DNA of 64,000 nucleotides from Eriocheir sinensis (GCF_024679095.1 NC_066509.1:20320811-20384810), one strand, 5' to 3'; shown: positions 35,045-45,725, numbered from the stretch's first letter. The notes: generated by a model not told the origin, from the letters alone. Numbers and translations are program-made.

Positions 35045-37049
35045 AAAATGCACAAAAAATTAATTTGCATAAAAATATATATACAAAACACAGATTAAAT
35101 AATGTAAATGCGTATAAAAATATGTATACAAAATACCTATGAAATAATCTAAATTCTTATCGAATTAAATTAACAAAATACCAATAAAATAATGTAATTT
35201 TTTGGATAAAAAATATATAGAAAATACACATAAAATAACCTAAATACAAATACAAATATACATATAAAATAATTTAATATTAAATGAAACAGATATACAA
35301 AATAAACATAAAATAAGGTAAATTTGTAATGAAATATATGTACAAAATACACATAAAATAATGTAAATTTATATGAAAATATATATACAAATGCACATAA
35401 AATACCATGAATTTGTATAAAGATATATATTCAAAATAAATATTAAATAATGTAAATGCGTATAAAAATATATATACAAAGTACATATTAAATAATGTAA
35501 ACTCGTATCAAAATAAATAAACAAAATACCAATAAAATAATGTAAATTTATATGAGAAAAGATATACAAAATACACATAAATATCGCAAATTTCAATAAA
35601 AATATATATAATATAATATATTTTTATACATGTTTAAAATGTTTTATACAATTTTAGGTTATTTTATGTGTATTTCGTATATCTATTTTCACACAAATAC
35701 ACATTCTTTTATTGATATTTTGTTTATTTATGTTAACGCGAATTTACATTATTTAATGTGTATTTTGTATATAAATTTTTATACGTATTTACATCATTTT
35801 ATGTGAATTTTGTATATATATTTCTATAGAAATCTACGTTATTTTATGTGTATTCTTATATAGATTTTGAAACAAATTTACACTTTTATGTGTATTTTGC
35901 ATATTTTTTCAATACAAATTTACTTTTTTGTATATGCATTTTGTATATTAACTTTAATACAAATTTAATTATTCTATATGTATTTTTGTTTACGTATTTA
36001 TATAAAAATATGCTCTATTTCATGGGTATTTTGCATCTTTATTTTCATACAAATTTACATTATTTTATTGATAATCTGCTCATTCATATCGATACGATTT
36101 GACATTATTCTATGTGTATTTTGTATATTATTTTCATGCAAATTTACGTTATTTTATGTGTATTTGTTTATATATTTTGACACAAATTTACAACATTTTA
36201 TGGGTATTTTGTATATATATTTCAAAAGAAATTTAACTAGTTTTATGCGAATTTTGTATATCTATTTTCATACAAACTCAAATTATTTCTATGTATTTTT
36301 GTATATATTTTAATACAAATTTTAGTTATGTTATGTGTATTTTGTAAATCTATTTTCATTCAAATATATATTATTTTATTGGTGTTTTGTTGATTTATAT
36401 TGATACGAATTTACATTATGTTATATGTACTTTGTATATATATTTTTTTATACGCATTTACATTATTTAATATTTATTTTGAATATATATTTTTATACAA
36501 ATTCATGGTATTTTATGTGTATTTATATATATTTTCATATAAATTTACATTATTTTATGTGTATTTTGTACATATATATCATTACAAATTTACCTTATTT
36601 TATGTATATTTTGTATGTGTATTTTGTATATTTATATTTATACAAATACACATTCTTTTATTGGTATTTTGTTTATTTATTTTGATTCGAGTTTACATTA
36701 TTTTATGTGTATTTTGTATACATTTTTTTATACGTATTTACTTAATTTTATGTGTATTTTGTATATATATTTTGAACAAATTTACATTGTTTTATATGTA
36801 TTTTTGCATATCTCTTTCAATACAAGTTTACATTATTGTATGTGCATTTTGTATATTTATTTCAATACAAATTTAAATATTTTATGTGTATTCCTACAAA
36901 TATACGTTCTTTTATCGCAATTTTTTTTATTTATTTTGATACGAATTTTCATTTTTTTAGGTGTATTTGATATATATATTTTTATACTTATTTACATAAT
37001 TTTATATGTATTTTGAATATGTATTTTCATAGAAATTTACTCTATATGT
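35045..37049. repeat. 2-kb direct duplication, copy 2, ending at LINE-C
   Basis: Second direct copy of 31437-33482. It stops at TCTATATGT (37041-37049), where LINE-C sequence begins. Comparison with copy 1 gives the LINE/satellite breakpoint to within a few bases. Confidence 0.75.
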
Positions 37050-38375
37050 TTTGGGAAGATTGTTCCAGTGGCGGATGACTCTGTTTGAAAAGAAACTCCT
37101 TCCAATGTCTGTGTTACATCGACTCGACTGAATGGGTAAACCCTTATTTCTAGTTCTTGAGTTGGTTTGCAGTTCAAAGAATTTGGAGTAATCGACGTTA
37201 TTGAACTTTTTTAGATACTTGAAGACTTGAATCATATCCTCTCGTAGGCGTCTTTTCTCCAATGTAAAGAGATTGAGTCCCTTGAATCGTTCCTCGTACG
37301 GTTGAGCCCTGAAGGTTGGAATCATCTTTGTGGCGCGTCGTTGAATCCTTTCCAGTAGAGCAATGTCCTTTCTGTAATTGGGAGACCAGAACTGCACTGC
37401 ATACTCGAGGTGCGGTCTTACCATGGAATTATACAAGGATAGCATCACGTCTGGTGTTTTACACTCGAAGTTCCTCGCTATGAACCCGAGCATAATGTTT
37501 GCCTTATTGTATGCTTTTTTACAGTGATTCGCGTGTTTCAGGTCACTGCTGATAATGACACCAAGATCCTTTTCCTCCTGCATCGCTTGCAGAGGTTTCC
37601 CATTCATGATGTATGTGTGGTTACTATTTAGGGACCCAATGTGCATGACTTTGCATTTGTCAACATTAAAAGACATTTGCCATTTTTCCGACCATTCGAT
37701 AATGTGATTGAGGTCTTTCTCAATGATTTCGCAGTCGGTTTTTGTGAGGGCATCTCCACCCACCTTGGTGTCATCTGCAAATTTCGATATTGTGGATTTC
37801 AGTCCTGATTCTAGGTCATTGATATAATTATATGATAAAGAGGATGGGTCCCAGCACTGACCCTTGAGGCACTCCACTAGTGACTTGAAGCCAATCGGAA
37901 GGCTGTCCGTTGGTAGTACTCGTTGTTTTCCGACGGTGAGCCAATCTCTTATCCACGCGATCAGATTGGCTCCGATGCCCGCCGAGTGCAGTTTCTTAAC
38001 GAGTCGCTCGTGCGGTACCTTGTCGAAGGCTTTCTGAAAGTCCAGGTAAATAACATCACTGGGGATGTGGGCATCCCAGTTCTTATATATACCTTGGAAG
38101 AAGTCTAATAAATTCGTTAGGCAGGAACGCTTGTTTCTGAAGCCATGCTGGGTGTCGAAGATTATATTATTGTTTTCTAGAAACTTAACAAGTTTATCTC
38201 TAATAATCTTTTCGAGTATTTTTCCTGCCACTGATGTCAGACTTATGGGCATGTAGTTTAATGCAACGCTTTTGTCTACTTTTTTGAAAATCGGTGTTAC
38301 GTTCGCCATCTTCCAGTCATCCGGGACTTTGTTTAGTTGAACTGACCGGTTGAATATGTTGGTGAATGTTTTGAG
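37050..38375 (-). pseudogene. LINE-C ORF2, reverse transcriptase part
   Basis: Reverse transcriptase domain of LINE-C ORF2. Motifs in order are VTPIFKK, NYMPISLTS (the family has NYRPISLTS), QHGFRNKRSC, YLDFQKAFDKVPH, the catalytic FADD (codons 37770-37781), GVIISSDL, RPHLEYAVQFWSP, ERIQRRATKMI and RVIRHWNNLPK. A frameshift near 38370 separates it from the upstream part; the next frame supplies the missing VPDDWKMANV junction. Between about 37822 and 37890 the frame is wrong: it reads KSLVECLKGQCW, whereas the adjacent frame reads SGVPQGSVLGP, the conserved motif. Two compensating indels therefore hide the damage and leave a deceptively long open frame. The C-terminus is cut by the satellite at 37049/37050. 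Confidence 0.9.
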
Positions 38376-39936
38376 GTATTTGTTGTTTAAGCTCTTTTAA
38401 TAACCGCGGGGACAAACCGTCGGGTCCCGTTGACTTGTTCGTGTCGATTTTGTCCAAGTACTTTTTTACTTCTTGGTCGCATATTGAGTCAATTTCCAGC
38501 GGCGTGATCTCACTCGGCGGGTCAGGACCCTCGGGAATGGTTTCGATGTCCTCGACTGTGAATACGGAGACGAAGTTACTGTTGAGGATTCTGGCCATCT
38601 GTTTACTGTCCTGAGTTACAGATCCAGTGTCGTCTGTCAGGGGACCAATATTGGATTTTACTTTCTTTTTCGATCTTATGTACGTGAAGAATTTCTTGGA
38701 GTTAGTTTTGATTTCGCGCGCTATTTGTTTTTCATAGTTGCGTTTGCTACTCCGAATAAGGCTGCGACAAGCTCTGAGGCTGTTGTGGTACTGTGTGCTG
38801 GCTTCGGCCGTAGCATTCTCTTTCATCAAATTATAATTCTTCTTTTTTAGGTTTACTGCCCTTTTTATTTCTCTGGTCATCCACGGTGGATCTACGGCCC
38901 CATTTACTCGTCTGGATTTCGTAGGCACTGTAGCCTTCTCTACTTGCAACAGTTTATCTTTGAAGACGTTCCACGCGTTGTCGATTGTATTGTCGGTGAT
39001 GCCAAGTTGGTCCCAGGTCGTAGGGGGAAGCAGCGCACGGGCTAAGTTGAAATTTCTTTTTTTGTAATCTGGTATCACTGACGGATTATCTACGAGTTTG
39101 TGACATATGTTGATATTAAAACGGAGTAAGTGGTGATCGCACTTATTAAGTTTCTCACCAACTGTACAGTCGCGAATGAGGTCGGGGTCGCTTACTAATA
39201 CCAGATCCAGCAGATTGTTTTCTCTTGTTGGTTGAGTTACAACTTGAGTGAGGAACGAATCCTCCACCATTTCTAAAAGCCTGTTACCCTCTTGATCTCC
39301 AGTCATCAGTCCCCAGTCAATGTTAGGGCAATTATAGTCCCCAATTATAATTGCTTCCTTGCTTTGTGTTAGAGAGTGAATCTCTTCGTAGAGGGCAGTG
39401 TCATCGGCTGCCTGTTGTTGCGGAGGCCTGTATACGATTGCAAGTGTTAGTTTCTTGTTATTTGCGGTTATTTCCACATAGACAGAATCGTATTTCTCTG
39501 CGTCCTGTTTGTCTATTTTTATGGCAGGGAGTGTACTTTTTACGTAGCAAACTACTCCTCCTCCTTTCTTGTGCTTACGACTTTAGTGGAAGTTTTCGTA
39601 CCCAGGGAATGACAGTTCGGATTCTAGATGAGTAGAGTTGGCCCAAGTCTCTGTGATGGCTACCACATTTGGTTTATCTGTTGCAATATACGCCCTAATT
39701 TCGTCCTTTTTGGGTATTAAACTACGTGCATTTGTGTACATGATAGAAATGTGGCCGTGACGAGCTGTACCAGTTCGCTTGTCGGAGGCGTGGTTAGTTA
39801 CACAGTTTCTTGTGAGTCGCACTGACGCTACGGGTTGGTTGATCAAAGGCTGCCTTTGCCCCGTCCTCGCCCGCCGTTTTTTGAAAGGCTTTTCGAAAAG
39901 CTTTTCACTGCCTCGTCCAGAAGTCTCCCTAAACAC
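38317..39936 (-). pseudogene. LINE-C ORF2, endonuclease and RT N-terminal part
   Basis: AP-like endonuclease (endonuclease/exonuclease/phosphatase fold) that nicks target DNA in LINE integration. Visible motifs are YTNARSL, VVAITETW, GGGVVCYV, IVYRPP, IIIGDYNCPNIDW and the terminal CDH (SDH in most relatives). It is followed by the linker and the RT start NKSTGPDGLSP. One in-frame TAA at 39583-39585 interrupts it, and the frame continues unchanged on both sides. The frame is lost near 38370. The 5' end of this frame overlaps the end of ORF1 by about 94 nt in another frame; no convincing ATG is seen at the very start. Confidence 0.88.
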
Positions 39937-40718
39937 GCCAACCCAACGTCATTCAGGTGTAGTCCATCATTCCAAAACAAGTCTGGGCGCTCAGAGAAGT
40001 GGTGCCAGGCATTTGTAAACGCCACGCCTTCGTCGTCACAAATTTCCTTCAGACTAGTATTGATGTTGCTCATTTTGCTGTTGAAGCCGGCGTAAGCGCT
40101 GATTCTGGGTAGAATTCCAGAGACAATGACGTGAGGGGACTTGGTCTTGTAACGCCGAATGACCTGACGGTATTTTGATAGTAGGGCCTGCGTTTGAGTA
40201 GACTGAACGTCATTCGTCTCCGCGTGAATCAAATAAACTGTGTCTTCCTTCGCGAGTTCCGTGACAGCATCGACAGCTGAAGTAATGTCGTCCAATTTGG
40301 CTCTCGGAATACAATAACGCCCCCGCGTCTCTGTATTCCTGCCGCAGAATTCCGTTAATTGACCCTTAACCAGCGAGTCCCCTACAAGTCTAACAGATGT
40401 TTTTAGCTTGTCTGTGCCCCGAAACTGTGTCTGATCTACACAGACCACAGTAGGAAGAATGGTCTTGTGGCGTCTAATGGATGAGTAGTGAAGAGTGGGA
40501 GTGTGTTGGCGACTGGACGTGGAGGCGTTAGGAGGGCTGGTAGAGGAGAGGGACAAGGGGGAGCCAAGGGAAGATGAGGAAGAGGCGGAAGGGGTTGACT
40601 GCAGGGGAGTAGAGGAGGAGGATGTTGAGGATGTGGAGGAAGGGGCGGAAGGGGTTGACTGGGGAGGAGTAGAGGAGGAGGATGTTGAGGATGTGGAGGT
40701 GTAGCAGTCACCGCTCAA
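39843..40718 (-). pseudogene. LINE-C ORF1, SGNH/GDSL esterase domain part
   Basis: C-terminal part of ORF1. A Ser/Pro/Thr-rich stretch is followed by an SGNH-hydrolase domain. Block I is RLVGDSLVKGQ with the nucleophile Ser. Block III reads HAETNDV, where family members have G-T-N-D, so the conserved Gly is replaced by Glu. Block V is NDGLHLND, with the catalytic Asp and His. GDSL-type esterase domains in ORF1 are known from CR1 elements; a role in membrane or lipid contact has been proposed but is unproven. The open frame starts without ATG because it is the continuation of the N-terminal half at 40956-41732, from which it is separated by foreign sequence. Confidence 0.85.
40584..40703 (-). 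repeat. 60-bp minisatellite within LINE-C ORF1
   Basis: Two 60-bp units beginning GGCGGAAGGGGTTGACT on + at 40584 and 40644, with a related unit at 41117 beyond the foreign segment. On the minus strand they encode a Ser/Thr/Pro-rich linker. Confidence 0.8.
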
Positions 40719-41056
40719 ATTTCGTGTTCCTTCCCCTCAGTGACAATAAGAAAATGGGGCATTGCAGCATAGACTCTATGTTCATTTTTACTTTATGTTA
40801 ATGTTTTCGTTCGTGCTCCTGTCTCGCTGTTTCTTGTGCGTCTAATTGTTATCTTTTGTTACTTGTTTATCTTCTACTGTCCGTCCATGTCCTCTTGTCG
40901 TCCATTCGTACACATTGTTATACACATACATCAACACTTAAATGTTACCCACACTTCACAACAATGACCTTTGTGATTTTTGTCCAATAACGTAACCCTG
41001 GCGGATATGACTTTCTCTATCCGTGAACCGATTAGCACTTAGAACACTCGCTACCA
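40701..41056. other. Foreign segment of about 355 bp inside LINE-C ORF1
   Basis: This non-purine stretch lies between copies of the 60-bp Ser/Pro-coding repeat of ORF1 (copies begin at 40584, 40644 and 41117). It brings a stop codon at 40956 into ORF1 and has no open frame in the ORF1 direction. I do not recognise it. It could be an inserted short element, or sequence brought in by recombination between repeat copies. No clear terminal repeats or target duplication could be read. Confidence 0.5.
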
Positions 41057-41509
41057 CCAACAGAGGAGGGGGGAGAAGAAATGTATGAGGAGGCGGCAGA
41101 GGAGGTGGAGGAAGAGGCGGAAGGGGTTGGCTGGGAGGGAGTAGAGGAGGAGGATGTTGATGATGTGGAGGAGGGGGCAGAGGTGGAGGAGGAGGAAGGG
41201 GCGGAAGAGAAGAGTGAGGAAGAGGAAGGGGAGGAGGAAGAGTAGGTCGTGGTGGTGATGGTGGGATGGGTGGGGGAGGGGGCGGGGGTGATGGCGGTGC
41301 TGGTGGTGAAGGATGAAGAAGGGGGGGTGTTGGCGGCCTGTGGTGATGAGGTGGAGGAGGGAAGGGAGGAGGCGGGGGAGGGATGAGAAATGGAGGGGCT
41401 GAGGAGGAGGAGGAGGTATGTGATCGGGTCAGAATTTCGGAGTACGAAGAAGAAGAAGAAGACGAAGAAGAAGAAGAAGAAGAAGAAGAAGAAGAAGAAG
41501 AAGAAGAAG

Positions 41510-41540
<31 letters not shown>

Positions 41541-41732
41541 TGGGAGTTGTGGGAATGACGTCACGATGTCCCAAAGTAAAGAATTGGAGCGTTGTAGATC
41601 CTCGTTGGATGCTTGTAGTGCCTGAATACGTAAGTCTAAGACACAGTACCTACACATCGAGTCGCTGGTTTGGTAGTGAATTGCAACATATTTCTTTGAA
41701 CAATTACAGAAATTGAAATAGTTGGATGGCAT
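40956..41732 (-). pseudogene. LINE-C ORF1, N-terminal zinc/coiled-coil and Ser-Pro linker part
   Basis: Starts at ATG 41732 with MPSN, the same start as LINE-B ORF1. Residues about 9-29 hold a Cys pair and a C-x2-C pair (CNC...CRYC), a variant of the clean C-x2-C...C-x2-C zinc motif in LINE-B. A short heptad-like helix (DLRIQALQASNEDLQRS) follows. Next comes a run of about 35 Ser encoded by a (TCT)n microsatellite at 41445-41540, then a long Pro/His-rich linker. The frame enters foreign sequence near 41056 and stops at 40956. The role is inferred to be RNA binding and particle assembly, as for CR1 ORF1. Confidence 0.8.
41443..41540. repeat. (GAA)n microsatellite, poly-Ser on the minus strand
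   Basis: GAA/GAC triplet run of about 95 bp inside LINE-C ORF1. It keeps the reading frame and gives a serine homopolymer in the element's protein. Confidence 0.97.
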
Positions 41733-42480
41733 GATTACTTTTCTATTTTATTTACTGTTGCAATACGATATAACGGTGAGCTTTACAGTTAAGATGAATT
41801 TTGTATCCGCGTGGGTTATGGTGAACACCTGGAAGGAGTTGGCTTTAAATCGGTCGAGTCACGCGGGAGAGTTTGAGGTGTGGCGTCTATGAGGGCCCAC
41901 ACGTGTTTTCCCTTTGGGATTAATATTCTCTGTGGGATTAAACTTTTCCTCCTTTTCAAAACAGGTGTGCTGGTATACGGGTCAAGCTTTGTACTTCTAC
42001 GTTAGTGACAGATTTTCTACGTTAGTAAGACACAAGAAGCTCACTGTCTTTCACTCGGTGCTGTGTTAGGTCGTATAGTTGTAATCCTACTGAGGAAAGA
42101 CAGGAAACACAAAAAAGTCGATATATAACTTAACCGCTCGTGGCTGCAGCAGGGAAGTCCTCTCACTGTAAGGTAATCCTCGCAACACTTCAAACACTAG
42201 TTAGACGCGTCAGAGCACTGAGTTAGACGTTAATTAATTAGGTTGAGTGGTGCTAAATAAGACAAGTAAACAAGCACAGTTAGTCGTTCGATTTCTGAGA
42301 AGACGTACGGGCCTATTTAAGAAACGATTAATTAAAAAAGTGGATGAACGGATTTCAAAAGTTGTGACGTTAAAATGTAGCACACGGAGTCGATTTACAC
42401 ACACGGAGTCGATTTACACACAAAATAACAAGTGTCGTTTCACCAGACGAGGTGAAAAGCAAGGTTAAGGTTTGATGCCG
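41733..42480 (-). other. Probable LINE-C 5' leader
   Basis: About 750 bp of normal-complexity sequence upstream of the ORF1 start with no coding frame of note. Its length suits the internal-promoter leader of CR1-type LINEs. It contains an 18-19-bp tandem duplication at about 42379-42419 (CACACGGAGTCGATTTACA twice). The outer end is placed where the purine minisatellite begins and is uncertain. Confidence 0.5.
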
Positions 42481-42529
42481 GCCAGCAGCGAGGTCAACGT
42501 CCGTCCCTTTGAGGAGGTCACGGGAAGGG

Positions 42530-43735
42530 AGAGGAAGGGGGGAGGAGAGGAAGGGGATGGGTGAGGAAGAGGAGGGGGGGAGAGGAGGAAGGGGAAGGGT
42601 GAGGAAGAGAGGGGAGGAGAGGAGGAAGGGGAAGGGAGAGGAATAGGGGTGAGAAAGGAGGAAGGGGAAGGGTGAGGAAGAAGGGGAGGATAGGAGGAAG
42701 GGGAGGGGTGAGGAGAGGAGGAAGGGGAAGGGTGAGGAAGAGGGGGCAGGAAAGGAAGAAGGGAAGGGTGAGGAAGAGGGAGGGAGGAGAGGAGGAAGGG
42801 AGGGGTGAGGAAGAGGGGAGGAGAGGAGGAAGGGAAGGGTGAAGAAGAGGAGGAGGTGAGGAGGAAGGGAGGGGTGAGGAAGAGGGGAGGAGAGGAGGAA
42901 GGGGATGGGTGAGGAAGAGGGGGGGAGGAGAGAAGGAAGGGGAAGGGTGAGGAAGAGGGGGTAGGAAAGGAGGAAGGGGAAGGGTGAAGAAGAGGGGAAG
43001 GAGGAGGAAGGGGAAGGGTGAAGAAGAGGGGGGAGGAGAGGAGGAAGGGAAAGGTGAGGAAGAGGGGGAGGAGAGGAGGAAGGAAAGGGTGAAGAAGAGG
43101 GGAGGAGAGGAGGGAGGGGAAGGGTGAAGAGGGGGGAGGAGAGGAGGAAGGGGAAGGGTGAGGAAGAGGGGAGAGGAGAGGAGGAAGGGGAAGGGGAAAG
43201 GTGAGGAAGAGGGGGTAGGAGAGGAGGAAGGGAAGGGTGAAGAGGGGGGGAGGAGAGGAGGAGGGAAGGGTGAAGAAGAGGGGAGGAGAGGAGGAAGGGA
43301 AGGGTGAGGAAGAGGGGAGAGGAGGAGGAAGGGAAGGGTGAAGAAGAGGGGAGGAGAGGAGGGAGGGGAAGGGTGACGACGCGGGGGGAGGAGAGGAGGA
43401 AGGGGAAGGGTGAGGAAGAGAGGAGAGGAGGAAGGGAAGGGTGAAGAAGAGGGGAGAGGAGAGGAGGAAGGGAAGGGTGAAGAAGAGGGGAGGAGAGAAG
43501 GAAGGGAAGGGTGAGGAAGAGGGGTAGGAGAGGAGGAAGGGAAGGGTGAAGAAGAGGGGAAGGAGAGGAGGAAGGGGTGAAGAAGAGGGGGAGGAGAGGA
43601 GGAAGGGAAGGGTGAGGAAGAGGAGAGGAGAGGAGGAAGGGAAGGGTGAAGAAGAGGGGGAGGAGAGGAGGAAGGGAAGGGTGAGGAAGAGGGAGAGGAG
43701 AGGAAGGGGAAGGGGGAAGAAGAGGGGGGAGGAGT
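42530..43735. repeat. Purine (G/A-rich) minisatellite, about 1.2 kb
   Basis: Degenerate repeat of the form GAGGAGGAAGGGGAAGGG-TGAGGAAGAGGG with a unit of roughly 35-40 bp, about 30 copies. The + strand is almost pure purine, so long Ser/Pro/Leu frames on the other strand are artefacts. Mirror-symmetric purine runs of this kind can form triplex DNA; that is a general property and is not shown here. Confidence 0.95.
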
Positions 43736-44126
43736 ATAATCCGAATAAAAAGGGAAGGATGATGCAAGAAAGTGAAAAGGAAAGAAAGGGAAAGAAAAGA
43801 GAAAAAGCGTGGACTGTGTGAATAATGACTAACAACTCTTATAACTACAATTACTACTGCTACACCTACTACTTGCATAACTATCTTAACTATCACTTCT
43901 GCTACCTTCAAACCCCTACTCAATCTACCACCACCACCACCACCTCCCTCCCTCCGCACACCTGGATCACACACACCTGCCGACTGACACACTCCTTTCT
44001 CGCCTAGTAATTGAAAGATAAAGGGAGGAGAGTGATGGAGAAGGGTGAGGGAAGAGGAGGGGGAGAGGAGGGGAAGAGGAGAGTGTGAGGGGAAAAGGGT
44101 GAAGGAAATAGGATGAGTAGTAAAGA
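43736..44126. other. Low-complexity spacer, no gene seen
   Basis: A short A/G-rich part is followed by a C/T/A-rich part with ACC triplets (43928-43945) and a second short purine block (44020-44110). Nothing recognisable is encoded. Confidence 0.6.
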
Positions 44127-44242
44127 GTAGTAACAAATGTACGGAAGTGGGGGTAGCCTCAGCGGGGGGGACTGGAAGTGGGGGTTGGGGGGGTCAGCGG
44201 GGGGGGTTACGGAAGAGGGGGTATATGGACCCCCCCCCCCCT
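44127..44242 (+). repeat. G-rich dispersed repeat, copy 1
   Basis: Begins GTAACAAATGTACGGAAGTG and continues with several G5-G8 runs to AGAGGGGGTATATGGACC and a C11 run. Its reverse complement recurs at 46985-47092. The runs could support G-quadruplexes on the + strand. Confidence 0.8.
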
Positions 44243-44768
44243 CAAACAGTGTGAGTTTAGCTAATGTAAGTTCGTTCTATATACAAAACAGTGTGAGTCC
44301 AGCTAATGTAAGTTCGTTCTATATACAAAACAGTGTGAGTTCAGCTAATGTAAGTTCGTTCTATATACAAAACAGTGTGAGTTCAGCTAATGTAAGTTCG
44401 TTGTATATACAAAACAGTGTGAGTTCAGCTAATGTAAGTTCGTTCTATATACAAAACAGTGTGAGTTCAGCTAATGTAAGTTCGTTGTATATACAAAACA
44501 GTGTGAGTTCAGCTAATGTAAGTTCGTTCTATATACAAAACTGTGAGTTCAGCTAATGTAAGTTCGTTCTATATACAAAACAGTGTGGGTTCAGCTAATG
44601 TAGGTTCGTTCTATATACAAAACAGTGTGAGTTCAGCTAATGTAAGTTCGTTCTATATACAAAACAGTGTGAGTTCAGCTAATGTAAGTTCGTTCTATAT
44701 ACAAAACAGTGTGAGTTCAGCTAATGTAAGTTCGTTCTATATACAAAACAGTGTGGGTCCAGCTAAAA
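44243..44768 (+). repeat. 42-bp tandem repeat, about 12 copies
   Basis: Unit CAGTGTGAGTTCAGCTAATG plus TAAGTTCGTTCTATATACAAAA (42 bp), repeated about twelve times with few substitutions. A 2-bp deletion in the copy near 44538 breaks the frame. The unit is a multiple of three, so it reads as a 14-residue repeat (SVSSANVSSFYIQN). There is no sign of a gene around it, so I treat it as non-coding. It directly abuts the polymerase fragment at 44770. Confidence 0.95.
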
Positions 44769-45071
44769 TGGTTTACAGCATTACTTCCACAATAGGATCC
44801 GCTTTCTAATGTTTCTCCGTTTCTATTCACTGTAATGTAAGCATACGCTATGGCAAAGTGATGTCTCTTTACACCCATTCGAAGAAGGCCTTACGAGAAT
44901 ACTCTCAAAGTCATAGAATGCTAAATAAGATGACTCATATGCTTTAGCATGATTAATAAATTTCACAGTATATCCCGCAGGTGGGAATCTTAGTCTTGTG
45001 ATCATCAAAGGGTGCTCAGCAAGCGTTGTCTTGTTCTCACAGGCACACAAATTTCCATGCAGTTTTTTCAT
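44769..45071 (-). pseudogene. Type-B DNA polymerase exonuclease-region fragment (Maverick/Polinton-like)
   Basis: From the ATG at 45071 the frame shows a Cys-rich start, then FPPAGYTVKFINHAK and YLAFYDFESIL. The pattern P-x-x-G-x-x-x-x-F-x-N-x-x-K followed by F-x-D-F-E is what precedes and forms exonuclease motif I (DxE) in protein-primed type-B DNA polymerases of Maverick/Polinton elements and related viruses. A frameshift near 44866-44880 changes frame, after which AYAYITVN and SGSYCGS fit the continuation of that domain up to the 42-bp repeat. Only about 100 codons remain, with no polymerase palm motifs nearby. A Maverick origin is the more likely one; an integrated virus is an alternative. 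Confidence 0.55.
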
Positions 45072-45107
45072 GCTGTATGGTTCTTTTCATTTCCGCCGTA
45101 GGATAGT

Positions 45108-45370
45108 TTCCTTAAGCAGTTAATTAGAACACCAACGAGGGAAGAAAATATTTTGGATTTGTTGTTAACTAATAAAGAGGACGTAATAAGCAACATTGAG
45201 ACTGGGGGTTCATTAGGTAACAGTGATCATAAGGAAATTAGATTTAATATTAAATGGGAGGATAGAGTCAGCAGAAACAACGCTTAATACCTGACTTCAG
45301 GAAGGCGGACTTCGAGGGTTTAAGAAAGCAGCTGCAAAGGCTTAAGAGAGTAAGATCAGAAGTAGCTGAG
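45108..45370 (+). pseudogene. LINE endonuclease C-terminal fragment
   Basis: Reads FLKQLIRTPTREENILDLLLTN, an acidic stretch, then GGSLGNSDHKEIRFNI. The LDLLLTN and SDH motifs are the C-terminal end of the AP-like endonuclease of CR1/L2-type LINEs. A stop and a +1 frame change occur near 45286, after which [16 protein letters not shown] continues the linker usually found before RT. The remainder of the element is absent. It is an old fragment, different in sequence from LINE-A to LINE-E. Confidence 0.75.
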
Positions 45371-45474
45371 AGCTTAAACCATAGGGTTCGTTATGTTGGG
45401 AGTATAGAACGTGTAAGAGTTCCTTTTTCCTGGAGTTCACCATTGGAATACGCGTTCACCTGGGAGGCTCTCCA

Positions 45475-45725
<251 letters not shown>

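Larger units (their letters stand above)
37050..42480 (-). mobile_element. LINE-C: CR1-type LINE, 3'-truncated, minus strand
   Basis: A non-LTR retrotransposon reading right to left: leader (42480-41733), ORF1 (41732-39843, interrupted), ORF2 with endonuclease then reverse transcriptase (39936-37050). The order, the GDSL-type esterase domain in ORF1 and the FADD active site are as known for the CR1 clade. The element ends at WNNLPK, where the satellite begins, so the last part of ORF2, the 3' UTR and the terminal microsatellite are missing. It carries several frameshifts and stops and is not active. The 5' limit is uncertain because the leader runs into a purine minisatellite. Confidence 0.85.

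Noticed and set aside
40701..41056. An intron in LINE-C ORF1
   Set aside because: Weak GT/AG ends can be found, but LINE ORF1s are not normally spliced and the segment lies between minisatellite copies, which explains it better.
42370..44136. 588-codon Ser/Pro/Leu frame on the minus strand
   Set aside because: Read from the purine minisatellite; several frames are open at once and there is no domain.
44137..44809. A secreted or structural repeat protein from the 14-residue SVSSANVSSFYIQN repeat
   Set aside because: The frame breaks at a 2-bp deletion near 44538, no signal peptide or flanking exon is visible, and the start lies in a G-rich dispersed repeat.
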